From positions 130,549,089 to 130,613,088 of the forward strand of contig NC_134364.1 in the NCBI RefSeq assembly GCF_048569485.1: a stretch of 64,000 nt of DNA, given 5' to 3'. Source of the DNA: Anomaloglossus baeobatrachus. Taxonomy: Eukaryota; Chordata; Amphibia; Anura; Aromobatidae. The notes under the pieces are model-generated. The model made no database searches. It was not told the DNA's origin and saw nothing but the letters and a program-made list of their open reading frames with translations. The position numbers were made by a program, and so were the translations under genes. Every line of letters starts with the position of its first letter. The stretch's first letter is position 1. Positions 10,986 through 24,800 of this stretch are shown piece by piece.

Positions 10986-13900
10986 ACCTGATGAAATGTG
11001 ACATCATCGTTCAACAGTGCTGCAGACACAGGCTCAGTACATGGCTCCGGTGCCATCATGAAGCTGTGACATCATCACACGCACCGCTGCAGACACAGGC
11101 TCAGTACAGGGCCCCGGTGACATCATGAAGCTGTGACATCATCACACGCATCGCTGCAGACACAGGCTCAGTACAGGGCCCCGGTGACATCATGAAGCTG
11201 TGACATCATCACACGCATCGCTGCAGACACAGGCTCAGTACATGGCTCCGGTGCCATCATGAAGCTGTGACATCATCACACGCACCGCTGCAGACACCGG
11301 CTCAGTACAGGGCCCCGGTGCCATCATGAAGCTGTGACATCATCACACGCATCGCTGCAGACACCGGCTCAGTACAGGGCCCTGGTGACATCACAGCCAT
11401 GACATCATCACACGCACCGCTGCAGACACCGGCTCAGTACAGGGCCCCGGTGACATCACAGCCATGACATCATCACACGCACTGCTGCAGACACAGGCTC
11501 AGTACAGGGCCCCGGTGACATCACAGAGCCATGACATCATCACACGCACCGCTGCAGACACAGGCTCAGTACATGGCTCCGGTGCCATCATGAAGCTGTG
11601 ACATCATCACACGCACCGCTGCAGACACCGGCTCAGTACAGGGCCCCGGTGACATCACAGCCATGACATCATCACACGTACTGCTGCAGACACCAGCTCA
11701 GAACAGGGCCCCGGTGACATCACAGAGCCATGACATCATCACACACATCGCTGCAGACACCGGCTCAGTACAGGGCCCCGGTGACATCACAGCCATGACA
11801 TCATCACACGCACTGCTGCAGACACCGGCTCAGTACAGGGCTCCGATGCCATAATGAAGCTGTGACATCATCACACGTACCGCTGCAGACACCGGCTGAG
11901 TACAGGGCCCCGGTGACATCACAGCCATGACATCATCACACACATCGCTGCAGACACCGGCTCAGTACAGGGCCCCGGTGACATCACAGCCATGACATCA
12001 TCACACGCACCGCTGCAGACACCGGCTCAGTACAGGGCCCCGGTGACATCACAGAGCCATGACATCATCACACGCACCGCTGCAGACACCGGCTCAGTAC
12101 AGGGCCCCGGTGACATCACAGCCATGACATCATCACACGCACTGCTGCAGACACCGGCTCAGTACAGGGCTCCGGTGCCATCATGAAGCTGTGACATCAT
12201 CACACGTACCGCTGCAGACACCGGCTGAGTACAGGGCCCCGGTGACATCACAGCCATGACATCATCACACGCACCGCTGCAGACACCGGCTCAGTACAGG
12301 GCCCCGGTGACATCACAGAGCCATGACATCATCACACGCACCGCTGCAGACACCGGCTCAGTACAGGGCCCCGGTGACATCACAGCCATGACATCATCAC
12401 ACGAACTGCTGCAGACACCGGCTCAGTACAGGGCCCCGGTGACATCACAGAGCCATGACATCATCACATGCATCGCTGCAGACACAGGCTCAATACCTAG
12501 CCCTGGTGACATCATGAAGTTGTGACATCATCACAAGCATCACTGCAGACACAGGCTCAGTACACAGCCCTGGTGACATCATGAAGCTGTGACATCACAC
12601 GCACCGCTGCAGACACCGGCTCAGTACAGGGCCCCGGTGACATCACAGCCATGACATCATCACACGCATCGCTGCAGACACCGGCTCAGTACAGGGCCCC
12701 GGTGACATCACAGAGCCATGACATCATCACATGCATCGCTGCAGACACCAACTCAGTACAGGGCCCCGGTGACATCACAGCCATGACATCATCACACGCA
12801 TCGCTGCAGACACCGGCTCAGTACAGGGCCCCGGTGACATCACAGCCATGACATCATCACATGCACCGCTGCAGACACCGGCTCAGTACAGGGCCCCGGT
12901 GACATCACAGAGCCATGACATCATCACATGCATCGCTGCAGACACAGGCTCAGTACCTAGCCCTGGTGACATCATGAAGTTGTGACATCATCACAAGCAT
13001 CACTGCAGACACAGGCTCAGTACACAGCCCTGGTGACATCACAGCCATGACATCATCACACGCACTGCTGCAGACACCGGCTCAGTACAGGGCCCCGGTG
13101 ACATCACAGCCATGACATCATCACACGCACCGCTGCAGACACCGGCTCAGTACAGAGCCCCGGTGACATCACAGCCATGACATCATCACATGCACTGCTG
13201 CAGACACCGGCTCAGTACACAGCCCTGGTTACATCATGAAACTGTGACATCATCACACGCATCACTGCAGACACAGGCTCAGTACACAGCCCTGGTGACA
13301 TCATGAAGCTGTGACATCATCACATGCATCGCTGCAGACATAGGCTCAGTACACAGCCCTGGTGACATCATGAAGCTGTGACATCATCACACGCATCGCT
13401 GCAGACACAGGCTCAGTACACAGCCCTGGTGACATCATGAAGCTGTGACATCATCACACGCATCGCTGCAGACACAGGCTCAGTATACGGCCCTGGTGAC
13501 ATCATGAAGCTGTGACATCATCACATGCACCGCTGCTGACACAGGCTCAGTACACAGCCCTGGTGACATCATGAAGCTGTGACATCATCACACGCATCGC
13601 TGCAGACACAGGCTCAGTACACAGCCCTGGTGACATCATGAAGCTGTGACATCATCACATGCATCGCTGCAGACACAGGCTCAGTACACAGCCCTGGTGA
13701 CATCATTAAGCTGTGACATCATCACATGCACCGCTGCAGACACAGGCTCAGTACACGGCCCTGGTGACATCATGAAGCTGTGACATCATCACATGCATCG
13801 CTGCAGACACAGGCTCAGTACACAGCCCTGGTGACATCATGAAGCTGTGACATCACACGCATCGCTGCAGACACAGGCTCAGTACACAGCCCTGGTGACA

Positions 13901-14444
13901 TCATGAAGCTGTGACATCACATGCATCGCTGCAGACACAGGCTCAGTACACAGCCCTGGTGACATCATGAAGCTGTGACATCATCACACGCATCGCTGCA
14001 GACACAGGCTCAGTACACAGCCCTGGTGACATCATGAAGCTGTGACATCACCACACGCATCGCTGCAGACACAGGCTCAGTACACAGCCCTGGTGACATC
14101 ATGAAGCTGTGACATCACACGCATTGCTGCAGACACAGGCTCAGTACACAGCCCTGGTGACATCATGAAGCTGTGACATCATCACACGCATCGCTGCAGA
14201 CACAGGCTCAGTACACAGCCCTGGTGACATCATGAAGCTGTGACATCACCACACGCATCGCTGCAGACACAGGCTCAGTACACAGCCCTGGTGACATCAT
14301 GAAGCTGTGACATCACACGCATTGCTGCAGACACAGGCTCAGTACACAGCCCTGGTGACATCATGAAGCTGTGACATCATCACACGCATCGCTGCAGACA
14401 CAGGCTCAGTACACAGCCCTGGTGACATCATGAAGCTGTGACAT
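10986..14444. repeat. 67-bp minisatellite, left part
   Basis: About 50 units of 65-67 bp are typified by CATCGCTGCAGACACAGGCT, then CAGTACACAGCCCTGG, then TGACATCATGAAGCTG, then TGACATCATCACACG. The first half (to about 13.2 kb) mixes two unit types: one with GACACCGGCTCAGTACAGGG and TGACATCACAGCCATGACATC, the other as above. The second half is uniform. Each unit holds two TGACATCA octamers. The array is cut at 14444 by an LTR element and resumes in register at 19097. Confidence 0.95.
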
Positions 14445-17400
14445 TGTGGCGCCCCTGACCTGGTCAGGCACCACTGAGTACTGCACCCATGCTGGGGACA
14501 GTACAACACAGGTAATCCAGAAGGCTGACAGGGGTGTGGTACACAGGCGCATAGTGATCAGGTCTCACACATGTACCCATGAGAGGACCCCTGGGGATCC
14601 CAGGAGGGGGAAAAGCCTTGACCTTCACTGGAATAGTGGAGGGGGCCAAAAGCCTCCATCTCCTCTCAAGGGGTGTGGTAAGAGAGTCTGGTTGCTAGGT
14701 GGCGTAGGCAAGAACAGGAGAGGAGGGGCAGTGAGTCAGTTAGAGCAGAACTCCATAGGGCTCAGTGAGGAGCAGACCTGTGGGGCTGATGCTGTCTAAC
14801 AGCGCCCGCGCAGTGGCTACTGACGGGGGAGAACGGTCAACTAGGAGTGCTACCCGAAATCCATCTTCAGCTAGAGAGAGAGCAACGGAGTGGGAAGTAA
14901 GGAGACTGCTAGAGAGTACCAGGCCCAAACGGGCGGCAGATCCCGAAGCGGAGATAGATCCAGCTTTCTTTTGCTAAACCTGCCGGTGTGGGGCTCTCAA
15001 AGCCCACGCCACAACACCACAAAAGCCGCAGCCACGTAACCGCAGTGAGGGCCCATAGGTCACAGGAGGCAAGAAGCTGGAGTGATCTGGCCCAGGCAAC
15101 AAGCACACGGCGAACGAAGGGGAGTGAGGCTTCAGCAACTTCCCTGGGTGACCCCCATAGGGACTCAAAGTCGGGGTCACCCCAAACCACCAAGGGCTAA
15201 GGAAGGCGAGTTGGTAGTCACCCTCACAAGTCAGCCTGAAGGACACCTGGTTCCCGCCTGGTTCATCCCAGCTACGCCCGGGTTACTCACCCTGCCACCT
15301 GAAGTGAGTAAAAACCCTGAAAGACATTCTGCCTGTGTGGAGTTATTCTGCGCCTTGTGGTACTACGCACCTACATCGGGCCCTGGGGCTTGCCTCACTC
15401 TCAGGAGGCTATCCCAACTAACTGCACATACCATCAGCCCCAGGCGACCCTCAACCTGCAGTGGCGGTCCCTACTGGCCGCAATACTGAGAGTGGCGTCA
15501 CGACAAGAAGAAGATCTCCTACCTGTGACCAGATCCAGCTACGTGGAGTCCCTGAAGGTAATGCACCGACACAACACCTGTGGGGCTTCACATCTGGCGT
15601 CACGAACAGGATAAGGACTAGACCTGTTCAGACAGGTGACCATGTGCCTGGGCGGTCCGCTTGAAAAATTGGAAGCGCCGCCATATTGCCACCATGAAAA
15701 GCGCGCTGAAAAACAACAGCAGCCCGCGCTGGAAGAAGTTACCGCCCACGAAGAGGTGTGGCTACCCAGAGATCCCCTGCAGAGTTCTGACCTCGCTTGT
15801 GAAGAGAGCGGAAGCGTCCAGAGACGTCGGGACAGAAAGGGAGCCAGAAGCCTGCTGCTGGGAGAGGAGCTGCTGAAAGAGGCAGAGCGGAAACTGAACA
15901 GCTTGCTATCAGAGGCAACGGCGAGTCCACAGCTGGAGAGTCGTGCAGAAGAGGGCGCAGAAGAAATGGCGTCTGACCGCAGAAATCCAGAACCGGGCTC
16001 CGCTGCCTGGTGGTATCGGGAGCTGGCCCAGTTCTGCGACCGACTGGAGACCCGGGTTGTGGAGCAGATCCGGGAAGAACGAATGGAAATGCTGGAGATG
16101 ACCGCGGCGGTTCGGGCCTATGAAAGGAGAGCCGCGCGCCGAGTGCCAGACAGGACGGCGATGACGCAGACCCCGATGCTGCCACCGGTGGGTGAGTCGA
16201 GTGATGCCCCGGCCAGCGCAAGTGCCCCGACCCCTGCTGCCACGCCCGCGGTCCCCGAAGAGGCGTCCGGTGCGGCGACGCTGAAGCAGGCCGCAGCCAC
16301 GCCAGGTGCGGCCTTCCAAGCCCCAGCGGCCGCAGCGATGCCCTGCTCGGCCCACCAAGACCCGGTCCCTGCAGCAACGCCCAGTCCGGCCCGCAAAGAA
16401 CCGGCTGCCACCGCGACCCTCATCCGCGCCGCAGGCGTAACGCTGACCCAGGCCGCCGCCCTGCTAGGCCCGGCCCGCCGAGACCCCACCGCCGCAGCAA
16501 CGCTCGTCCGCGCCGCAAGTGAGGTGCTGAACCAGGCCGCAGCCACGCCAGGCGCGGCCCGCCAAGCCCCGGCCGCCGCAGCGATGCCCTGCTCGGCCCA
16601 CCAAGACCCGGTCCCTGCAGCGACGCCCAGCCCAGCCTGCACAGATCCCATCACAGCTGCGACGCCGATCCAGGCCGCCGCCATACAGGGCGCGGCCCGC
16701 CAAGACCAGGCCGCCGCCATGCCGGGCGCGGCCCGCCAAGACCAGGCCGCCGCCAAACAGGGCGCGGCCCGCCAAGACCAGGCCGCCGCCATGCCAGGCG
16801 CGGCCCGCCAAGAAGAGATTACCTCATCATTTACCCCGGCCTGCAAGGCCAGAGCAGACACCGCTCCCCAGTCCAAAGAGGTCCCTGCTAGGAAGACCCT
16901 GATAGGAGAGGACCCCGAATACTGGAAGCTGAAGGCTGACCTAGAGGCCCAGTTCCCACAAGAGATGGTGGATCGGTATCTGCTCCCTCCGCATACCCCC
17001 AAGGAGATTCAGGCAACCCCTGCAGCCGCGCCAGAGAGTCCACCGCCCAGACCAGCTGAGGACCACTCATCTCCAGCGCTACCACAACCAGAGTGCTCAG
17101 AAGCACTAAGGGGGAGAGGAGGCCAGGAAGCTGAGGAGCTGACTCCGGAGCCACCGGCAGTGGAGCAATACCCAGAGCCGGAGATGCTGCCATATTCCCG
17201 TTGGGACGATGAAGACAGAGACACTGAAGAAGAAAGAAAATACAATGAACCCACAGACGAAGAAAGAGATCAAGAAAGCAGCAGGTGCCGCAGCCCAACA
17301 GGCCAAAGCCCTGGTATGGAGGAGTAAAGGAAAGTAAGAAGTCAGCAGTTAGAAAGTTAAAGTTTTGAAAAGTTTGTTTTGCAACGTTTACGTTTAAGCA

Positions 17401-19096
17401 TGTGCCCACAAAAACTATTGTGAGAAAACCATAAACCTTAAGGCTATGAACTGGCTATAGCCACAAACTCTCGCAGTGTAAATAGTTACACCAGAGGGCA
17501 CCACCGCCACCAGAGTCAGCCTGTTTAGGGGCTTGGCTCGTCTGCAACCAGGAGGAGCCCGTCCGTATATAGGGCCTTGGCTCACCTGCGACCAGAGAGC
17601 ATGCCTGTTTATGGGGCCTGGCTCTCCACCACAAAGAGGGTACCTGGTCAGCACCAACTGTGGAGGCCGTCTCTGCATCCTGCCAGAAGAGGCTGAAGGC
17701 GCGGATCCACCAAGCCAGGTATACCCTGAAACCACCAGCCCATGTAAGCCGCCTCTACATCCTGCCAGAAGTGGCTGAAGCCGCGGCCAACGTGAAAGGG
17801 TTTTGGGGTGGGTTAACGGACTTGTGGGTGGAGGGTGGTGATGTATGGTACCTGGTGCTTTTAAATGTTTTACATGTTTTAATGTTTTATGCATTTTAAA
17901 ATGTTGTCTTGCAGCCCGAGGACGTGCTGGTGATAACTAAGGGGGAATGTGGCGCCCCTGACCTGGTCAGGCACCACTGAGTACTGCACCCATGCTGGGG
18001 ACAGTACAACACAGGTAATCCAGAAGGCTGACAGGGGTGTGGAACACAGGCGCATAGTGATCATGTCTCACACATGTACCCATGAGAGGACCCCTGGGGA
18101 TCCCAGGAGGGGGAAAAGCCTTGACCTTCACTGGAATAGTGGAGGGGGCCAAAAGCCTCCATCTCCTCTCAAGGGGTGTGGTAAGAGAGTCTGGTTGCTA
18201 GGTGGCGTAGGCAAGAACAGGAGAGGAGGGGCAGTGAGTCAGTTAGAGCAGAACTCCATAGGGCTCAGTGAGGAGCAGACCTGTGGGGCTGTTGCTGTCT
18301 AACAGCGCCCGCGCAGTGGCTACTGACGGGGGAGAACGGTCAACTAGGAGTGCTACCCGAAATCCATCTTCAGCTAGAGAGAGAGCAACGGAGTGGGAAG
18401 TAAGGAGACTGCTAGAGAGTACCAGGCCCAAACGGGCGGCAGATCCCGAAGCGGAGATAGATCCAGCTTTCTTTTGCTAAACCTGCCGGTGTGGGGCTCT
18501 CAAAGCCCACGCCACAACACCACAAAAAGCCGCAGCCACGTAGCCACAGTTAGGGCCCATAGCTCACAGGAGGCAAGAAGCTGGAGTGATCTGGCCCAGG
18601 CAACAAGCACACGGCGAACGAAGGGGAGTGAGGCTTCAGCAACTTCCCTGGGTGACCCCCATAGGGACTCAAAGTCGGGGTCACCCCAAACCACCAAGGG
18701 CTAAGGAAGGCGAGTTGGTAGTCACCCTCACAAGTCAGCCTGAAGGACACCTGGTTCCCGCCTGGTTCATCCCAGCTACGCCCGGGTTACTCACCCTGCC
18801 ACCTGAAGTGAGTAAAAACCCTGAAAGACATTCTGCCTGTGTGGAGTTATTCTGCGCCTTGTGGTACTACGCACCTACATCGGGCCCTGGGGCTTGCCTC
18901 ACTCTCAGGAGGCTATCCCAACTAACTGCACATACCATCAGCCCCAGGCGACCCTCAACCTGCAGTGGCGGTCCCTACTGGCCGCAATACTGAGAGTGGC
19001 GTCACGACAAGAAGAAGATCTCCTACCTGTGACCAGATCCAGCCGAGTGGAGTCCCTGAAGGTAATGCACCGACACAACACCTGTGGGGCTTCACA
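14445..19096 (+). mobile_element. Non-autonomous LTR retrotransposon inserted in the 67-bp array
   Basis: Two long terminal repeats of about 1148 bp (14445-15592 and 17948-19096) begin TGTGGCGCCCC and end GGGGCTTCACA. They flank a 2.35-kb interior. A 4-bp target duplication ACAT flanks the element (14441-14444 and 19097-19100), so the empty site reads as an intact array unit. A primer-binding-like TGGCGTCACGAACAGG starts at 15595, two bases after the left LTR; the tRNA was not assigned. A polypurine tract AAGGGGGAA (17939-17947) precedes the right LTR. The interior has one gag-position open frame and no recognisable protease, reverse transcriptase or integrase. The element looks structurally whole but non-autonomous. 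The LTRs differ at roughly ten sites (about 1 percent), so it is young. Confidence 0.92.
15642..17327 (+). CDS. Gag-position protein of the LTR element, function unassigned
   Basis: One open frame of about 560 codons fills most of the element's interior. The first ATG is taken at 15642. The N-terminal third is charged and helical-looking, including WWYRELAQFCDRLETRVVEQ and a Glu/Arg-rich segment that could be a coiled coil. The middle is Ala/Pro-rich with tandem repeats, among them a 36-bp (12-residue) repeat GAARQDQAAAMP at about 16680-16810. The C-terminal part has YWKLKADLEAQFPQEMVDRY and an acidic tail rich in Glu and Asp. No zinc knuckle, protease or polymerase motif was seen. Its place just after the primer-binding site fits a gag-like protein of a non-autonomous family; this is inferred from position only. 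Confidence 0.55.
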   Translation: MCLGGPLEKLEAPPYCHHEKRAEKQQQPALEEVTAHEEVWLPRDPLQSSDLACEESGSVQRRRDRKGARSLLLGEELLKEAERKLNSLLSEATASPQLESRAEEGAEEMASDRRNPEPGSAAWWYRELAQFCDRLETRVVEQIREERMEMLEMTAAVRAYERRAARRVPDRTAMTQTPMLPPVGESSDAPASASAPTPAATPAVPEEASGAATLKQAAATPGAAFQAPAAAAMPCSAHQDPVPAATPSPARKEPAATATLIRAAGVTLTQAAALLGPARRDPTAAATLVRAASEVLNQAAATPGAARQAPAAAAMPCSAHQDPVPAATPSPACTDPITAATPIQAAAIQGAARQDQAAAMPGAARQDQAAAKQGAARQDQAAAMPGAARQEEITSSFTPACKARADTAPQSKEVPARKTLIGEDPEYWKLKADLEAQFPQEMVDRYLLPPHTPKEIQATPAAAPESPPPRPAEDHSSPALPQPECSEALRGRGGQEAEELTPEPPAVEQYPEPEMLPYSRWDDEDRDTEEERKYNEPTDEERDQESSRCRSPTGQSPGMEE

Positions 19097-21860
19097 ACAT
19101 CATCACACGCATCGCTGCAGACACAGGCTCAGTACACAGCCCTGGTGACATCATGAAGCTATGACATCATCACACGCATCGCTGGAGACACAGGCTCAGT
19201 ACACAGCCCTGGTGACATCATGAAGCTGTGACATCACCACACGCATCGCTGCAGACACAGGCTCAGTACACAGCCCTGGTGACATCATGAAGCTGTGACA
19301 TCACCACACGCATCGCTGCAGACACAGGCTCAGTACACAGCCCTGGTGACATCATGAAGCTGTGACATCATCACACGCATCGCTGCAGACACAGGCTCAG
19401 TACACAGCCCTGGTGACATCATGAAGCTGTGACATCATCACACGCACCGCTGCAGACACAGGCTCAGTACACAGCCCTGGTGACATCATGAAGCTGTGAC
19501 ATCATCACACGCATCGCTGCAGACACAGGCTCAGTACACGGCCCTGGTGACATCATGAAGCTGTGACATCATCACACGCATCGCTGCAGACACAGGCTCA
19601 GTACACAGCCCTGGTGACATCATGAAGCTGTGACATCATCACACGCATCGCTGCAGACACAGGCTCAGTACACAGCCCTGGTGACATCATGAAGCTGTGA
19701 CATCATCACACGCATCGCTGCAGACACAGGCTCAGTACACAGCCCTGGTGACATCATGAAGCTGTGACATCACCACACGCATCGCTGCAGACACAGGCTC
19801 AGTACACAGCCCTGGTGACATCATGAAGCTGTGACATCACCACACGCATCGCTGCAGACACAGGCTCAGTACACAGCCCTGGTGACATCATGAAGCTGTG
19901 ACATCATCACACGCATCGCTGGAGACACAGGCTCAGTACACAGCCCTGGTGACATCATGAAGCTGTGACATCACCACACGCATCGCTGCAGACACAGGCT
20001 CAGTACACAGCCCTGGTGACATCATGAAGCTATGACATCATCACACGCATCGCTGGAGACACAGGCTCAGTACACAGCCCTGGTGACATCATGAAGCTGT
20101 GACATCACCACACGCATCGCTGCAGACACAGGCTCAGTACACAGCCCTGGTGACATCATGAAGCTGTGACATCACCACATGCATCGCTGCAGACACAGGC
20201 TCAGTACACGGCCCTGGTGACATCATGAAGCTGTGACATCATCACACGCATCGCTGCAGACACAGGCTCAGTACACAGCCCTGGTGACATCATGAAGCTG
20301 TGACATCATCACACGCATCGCTGCAGACACAGGCTCAGTACACGGCCCTGGTGACATCATGAAGCTATGACATCATCACACGCACCGCTGCAGACACCGG
20401 CTCAGTACACAACCCTGGTGACATCATGAAGCTATGACATCATCACACGCATCGCTGCAGACACAGGCTCAGTACACAGCCCTGGTGACATCATGAAGCT
20501 GTGACATCATCACACGCATCGCTGCAGACACAGGCTCAGTACACAGCCCTGGTGACATCATGAAGCTGTGACATCATCACACGCATCGCTGCAGACACAG
20601 GCTCAGTACACAGCCCTGGTGACATCATGAAGCTGTGACATCACCACACGCATCGCTGCAGACACAGGCTCAGTACACGGCCCCGGTGACATCATGAAGC
20701 TGTGACATCATCACACGCATCGCTGCAGACACAGGCTCAGTACACAGCCCTGGTGACATCATGAAGCTGTGACATCATCACACGCATCGCTGCAGACACA
20801 GGCTCAGTACACGGCCCTGGTGACATCATGAAGCTATGACATCATCACACGCACCGCTGCAGACACCGGCTCAGTACACAGCCCTGGTGACATCATGAAG
20901 CTATGACATCATCACACGCATCGCTGCAGACACAGGCTCAGTACACAGCCCTGGTGACATCATGAAGCTGTGACATCATCACACGCATCGCTGCAGACAC
21001 AGGCTCAGTACACAGCCCTGGTGACATCATGAAGCTGTGACATCATCACACGCATCGCTGCAGACACAGGCTCAGTACACGGCCCCGGTGACATCATGAA
21101 GCTGTGACATCATCACACATATCGCTGCAGACACAGGCTCAGTACACAGCCCTGGTGACATCATGAAGCTGTGACATCATCACATGCATCGCTGCAGACA
21201 CAGGCTCAGTACACGGCCCCGGTGACATCATGAAGCTGTGACATCATCACACGCATCGCTGCAGACACAGGCTCAGTACACAGCCCTGGTGACATCATGA
21301 AGCTGTGACATCATCACACGCACCGCTGCAGACACAGGCTCAGTACACAGCCCTGGTGACATCATGAAGCTGTGACATCATCACACGCATCGCTGCAGAC
21401 ACAGGCTCAGTACACAGCCCTGGTGACATCATGAAGCTGTGACATCATCACACGCATCGCTGCAGACACAGGCTCAGTACACAGCCCTGGTGACATCAAA
21501 TAGCTATGACATCATTATAAGATACTGCTGCAGACCCATGCTCAGTAAACGAGGCCTTGGTCACATCATGCAGATGTGACATCATCACATCACACTACTG
21601 CAAAAGTTCAATGCACAGCCCCGGTGACTTCACAGAGCTGTGACATCATACGACCCCGCTGCAGACCCAGGCTGCCTCAATACACCACACCGGTTGGCTG
21701 CAGACATGGGCTCATTATTCAGCTCCGATGACATCACAGAGCTGTGACATCATCATATGGCACCGCTTCAGACACAGGCTCAGCACACAGCGTCCAATGA
21801 CATCACAGAGCTGTGACATCATCACACAACACCGCTGCAGAAACAGGCTCAGAATACAGG
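19097..21860. repeat. 67-bp minisatellite, right part
   Basis: This continues the 10986-14444 array after the LTR element. About 36 highly uniform 67-bp units run to about 21500, followed by five or so decayed units to 21860. The last decayed units still show the CTGCAGAC, TGACATCA and CTCAGTAC landmarks, so the right edge is the oldest part. Each unit carries two TGACATCA octamers. Confidence 0.95.
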
Positions 21861-21869
21861 GTGTGATGA

Positions 21870-24800
21870 TGTTACTGCATGGCCTCTGTATAACTGTGGG
21901 TGTCCATGTTCTGGTTCTGTGTGGCCCCTGTATAACACTGTTGGGGCCCCCGTACTCCAGTCCTGTGTGGCTACCGTATAACCCTGTGTAGCCCCCATAA
22001 TACACTGTGGGGGCCTCAGTGCTCTTGATCCTGTGTGGTCCCTGTATAACACTGTGGTGGTCCCCGTGCTCCGGTCCTGTGTGACCTGTATAACACTGAG
22101 GAAGCCCCTGTATAACAGTGTGGGTTTGCCCCAGTGCTCTGATCCTGTGTGGCCCCTGCATAACACTGTAGGGGCACCCCATGGTACGATACTGTGTAGC
22201 CCCTGTATAACACTGTAGGAGCCCCCGTGCTCCAGTCCTGTGTGGCCCCTGTATAACACTGTAGGGGCCTCCGTGCTCCAGTCCTGTGTGGCCCCTGTAT
22301 AACACTGTAGGGGCCCCCATGATCCAGTCTTGTGTGGCCCCTTTATAATACTGTAGGGGCCCCCATGCTCCGGTCCTTTGTGACCCCTGTATAACACTGT
22401 AGGGGCCCACCTGCTCTGGTCCCTTGTGGCCCCTGAATAATACTGTAGGGGCCCCCGTAATCTGGTCCTGTGTGGCCCCTGTATAACACTGTAGGGACCT
22501 CCGTGCTCCAGTCTTGTGTGGCCCCTGTATAACACTGTAGGGGGCCCCGTGCTCCGGTCCCGTGTGGCCCCTGTATAACACTGTAGGGACCTCCGTGCTC
22601 CAGTCTTGTGTGGCCCCTGTATAATACTGTAGGGGGCCCCGTGCTCCGGTCCTGTGTGGCCCCTGTATAACACTGTGGGGCCCCCATGCTCCGGTCCTGT
22701 GTAGCCCCTATATAACACTGTAGGGGCCCCCATGCTCCGGTCCTTTGTGGCCCCTGTATAACACTGTAGGGGCCCACGTGCTCCGGTCCCTTGTGACCCC
22801 TGTAAAACACTGTAGGGGTCCCCATGCTCCAGTCCTGTGTGGCCCCTGTATAATACTGTAGGGGCCTCCGTGCTCCAGTTCTGTATGGCCCCTATATAAC
22901 ACTGTAGGGGCCCCCGGGCTCTGGTCCTGTGTGGCCCCTGTATAACACTGTAGGGTTCCACGTGCTCCGGTCCCTTTTGGCCCCTGTATAACACTGTAAG
23001 GGCCTCTGTGCTCCAGTTCTGTGTGGCCCCTGTATAAAACTGTAGGGGTCCCCATGCTCCAGTCCTGTGTTGCCCCTTTATAATACTGTAGGGGCCCCCG
23101 TGCTCCGGTCCTGTGTGGCCCCGTTTAACACTGTAGGGGCCCTCAGGCTCCATTCCTGTGTGGCCTCTGTATAACACTGTAGGGGTCCCCATGCTCCAGT
23201 CCTGTGTTGCCCCTTTATAATACTGTAGGGGCCCCCGTGCTCCGGTCCTGTGTGGCCCCGTATAACACTGTAGGGGCCCCATGCTCCAGTCCTGTGTGGC
23301 CCTTGGGCCCCCGTGCTCCAGTCCTTCGGGGCCCCTGTATAACACTGTAGGGGACCCCGTGCTCGGACCTGTGTGGCCCCCGTATAACACTGTAGGGGCC
23401 CCCGTCCTTCAGTCCCGTGGCCCCTGTAAACCACTGTAGGGGCCCCCGTGCTCCGGTCCCGTGTGGCCCCTGTATAACACTGTAAGGGCCCCCGTGCTCC
23501 GGTCTCGTGTGGCCCCTGTATACCACTGTAGGGGCCCCTGTGCTCCGGTCCCGTGTGGCCCCTGTAAACCACTGTAGGGGCCCCCGTGCTCCGGTCCCAT
23601 GTGGCCCCTGTATAACACTGTAGGGGCCCCTGTGCTCCGATCTTGTGTGGCCCCTGTATAACACTGTAGGGGCCCACGTGCTCCGGTCCCTTTTGGCCCC
23701 TGTATAACACTGTAAGGGCCTCTGTGCTCCAGTTCTGTGTGGCCCCTGTATAAAACTGTAGGGGTCCCCATGCTCCAGTCCTGTGTTGCCCCTTTATAAT
23801 ACTGTAGGGGCCCCCGTGCTCCGGTCCTGTGTGGCCCCGTTTAACACTGTAGGGGCCCCCAGGCTCCAGTCCTGTGTGGCCTCTGTATAACACTGTAGGG
23901 GTCCCCATGCTCCAGTCCTGTGTGGCCCCTTTATAATACTGTAGGGGCCCCCGTGCTCCGGTCCTGTGTGGCCCCGTATAACACTGTAGGGGCCCAATGC
24001 TCCAGTCCTGTGTGGCCCTTGGGCCCCCGTGCTCCAGTCCTTCGGGGCCCCTGTATAACACTGTAGGGGACCCCGTGCTTGGACCTGTGTGGCCCCTGTA
24101 TAACACTGTAGGGGCCCCCGTCCTTCAGTCCCGTGGCCCCTGTAAACCACTGTAGGGGCCCCCGTGCTCCGGTCCCGTGTGGCCCCTGTATAACACTGTA
24201 AGGGCCCCCATGCTCCGGTCTCGTGTGGCCCCTGTATACCACTGTAGGGGCCCCTGTGCTCCGGTCCCGTGTGGCCCCTGTAAACCACTGTAGGGGCCCC
24301 CGTGCTCCGGTCCCATGTGGCCCCTGTATAACACTGTAGGAGCCCCTGTGCTCCGATCTTGTGTGGCCCCTGTATAACACTGTAGGGGCCCCCTGTGCTC
24401 CAGTCTCGTGTGGCCCCTGTATAACACTGTAGGGGCCCCTGTGCTCCAGTCTCGTGTGGCCCCTGTAAACCACTGTAGGGGCCCCCGTGCTCCGGTCTCG
24501 TGTGGCCCCTGTAAACCACTGTAGGGGCCCCTGTGCTCCGGTCTCGTGTGGCCCCTGTATCACACTGTAGGGGACCCCGTGCTCGGACCTGTGTGGCCCC
24601 TATATAACACTGTAGGGGCCCCCGTGCTCCGGTCTCCTGTTGCCCCTGTAAACCACTGTAGGGGCCCCCCGTGCTCCGGTCTCATGTGACCCCTATAAAA
24701 AAGGGGCCACCATGCTTCGGTTTGGATACTGTAGAGGCCCTCGTGCTCTGGTCCTATGTGGCCCCTGTATAACACTGTGGGGCCCCCTCGTATAACATTT

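Noticed and set aside
15636-17327. Reading the Ala/Pro-rich frame as a host secretory or mucin-like gene
   Set aside because: It lies between two matching LTRs, right after a primer-binding-like site, and has no signal peptide. It belongs to the LTR element.
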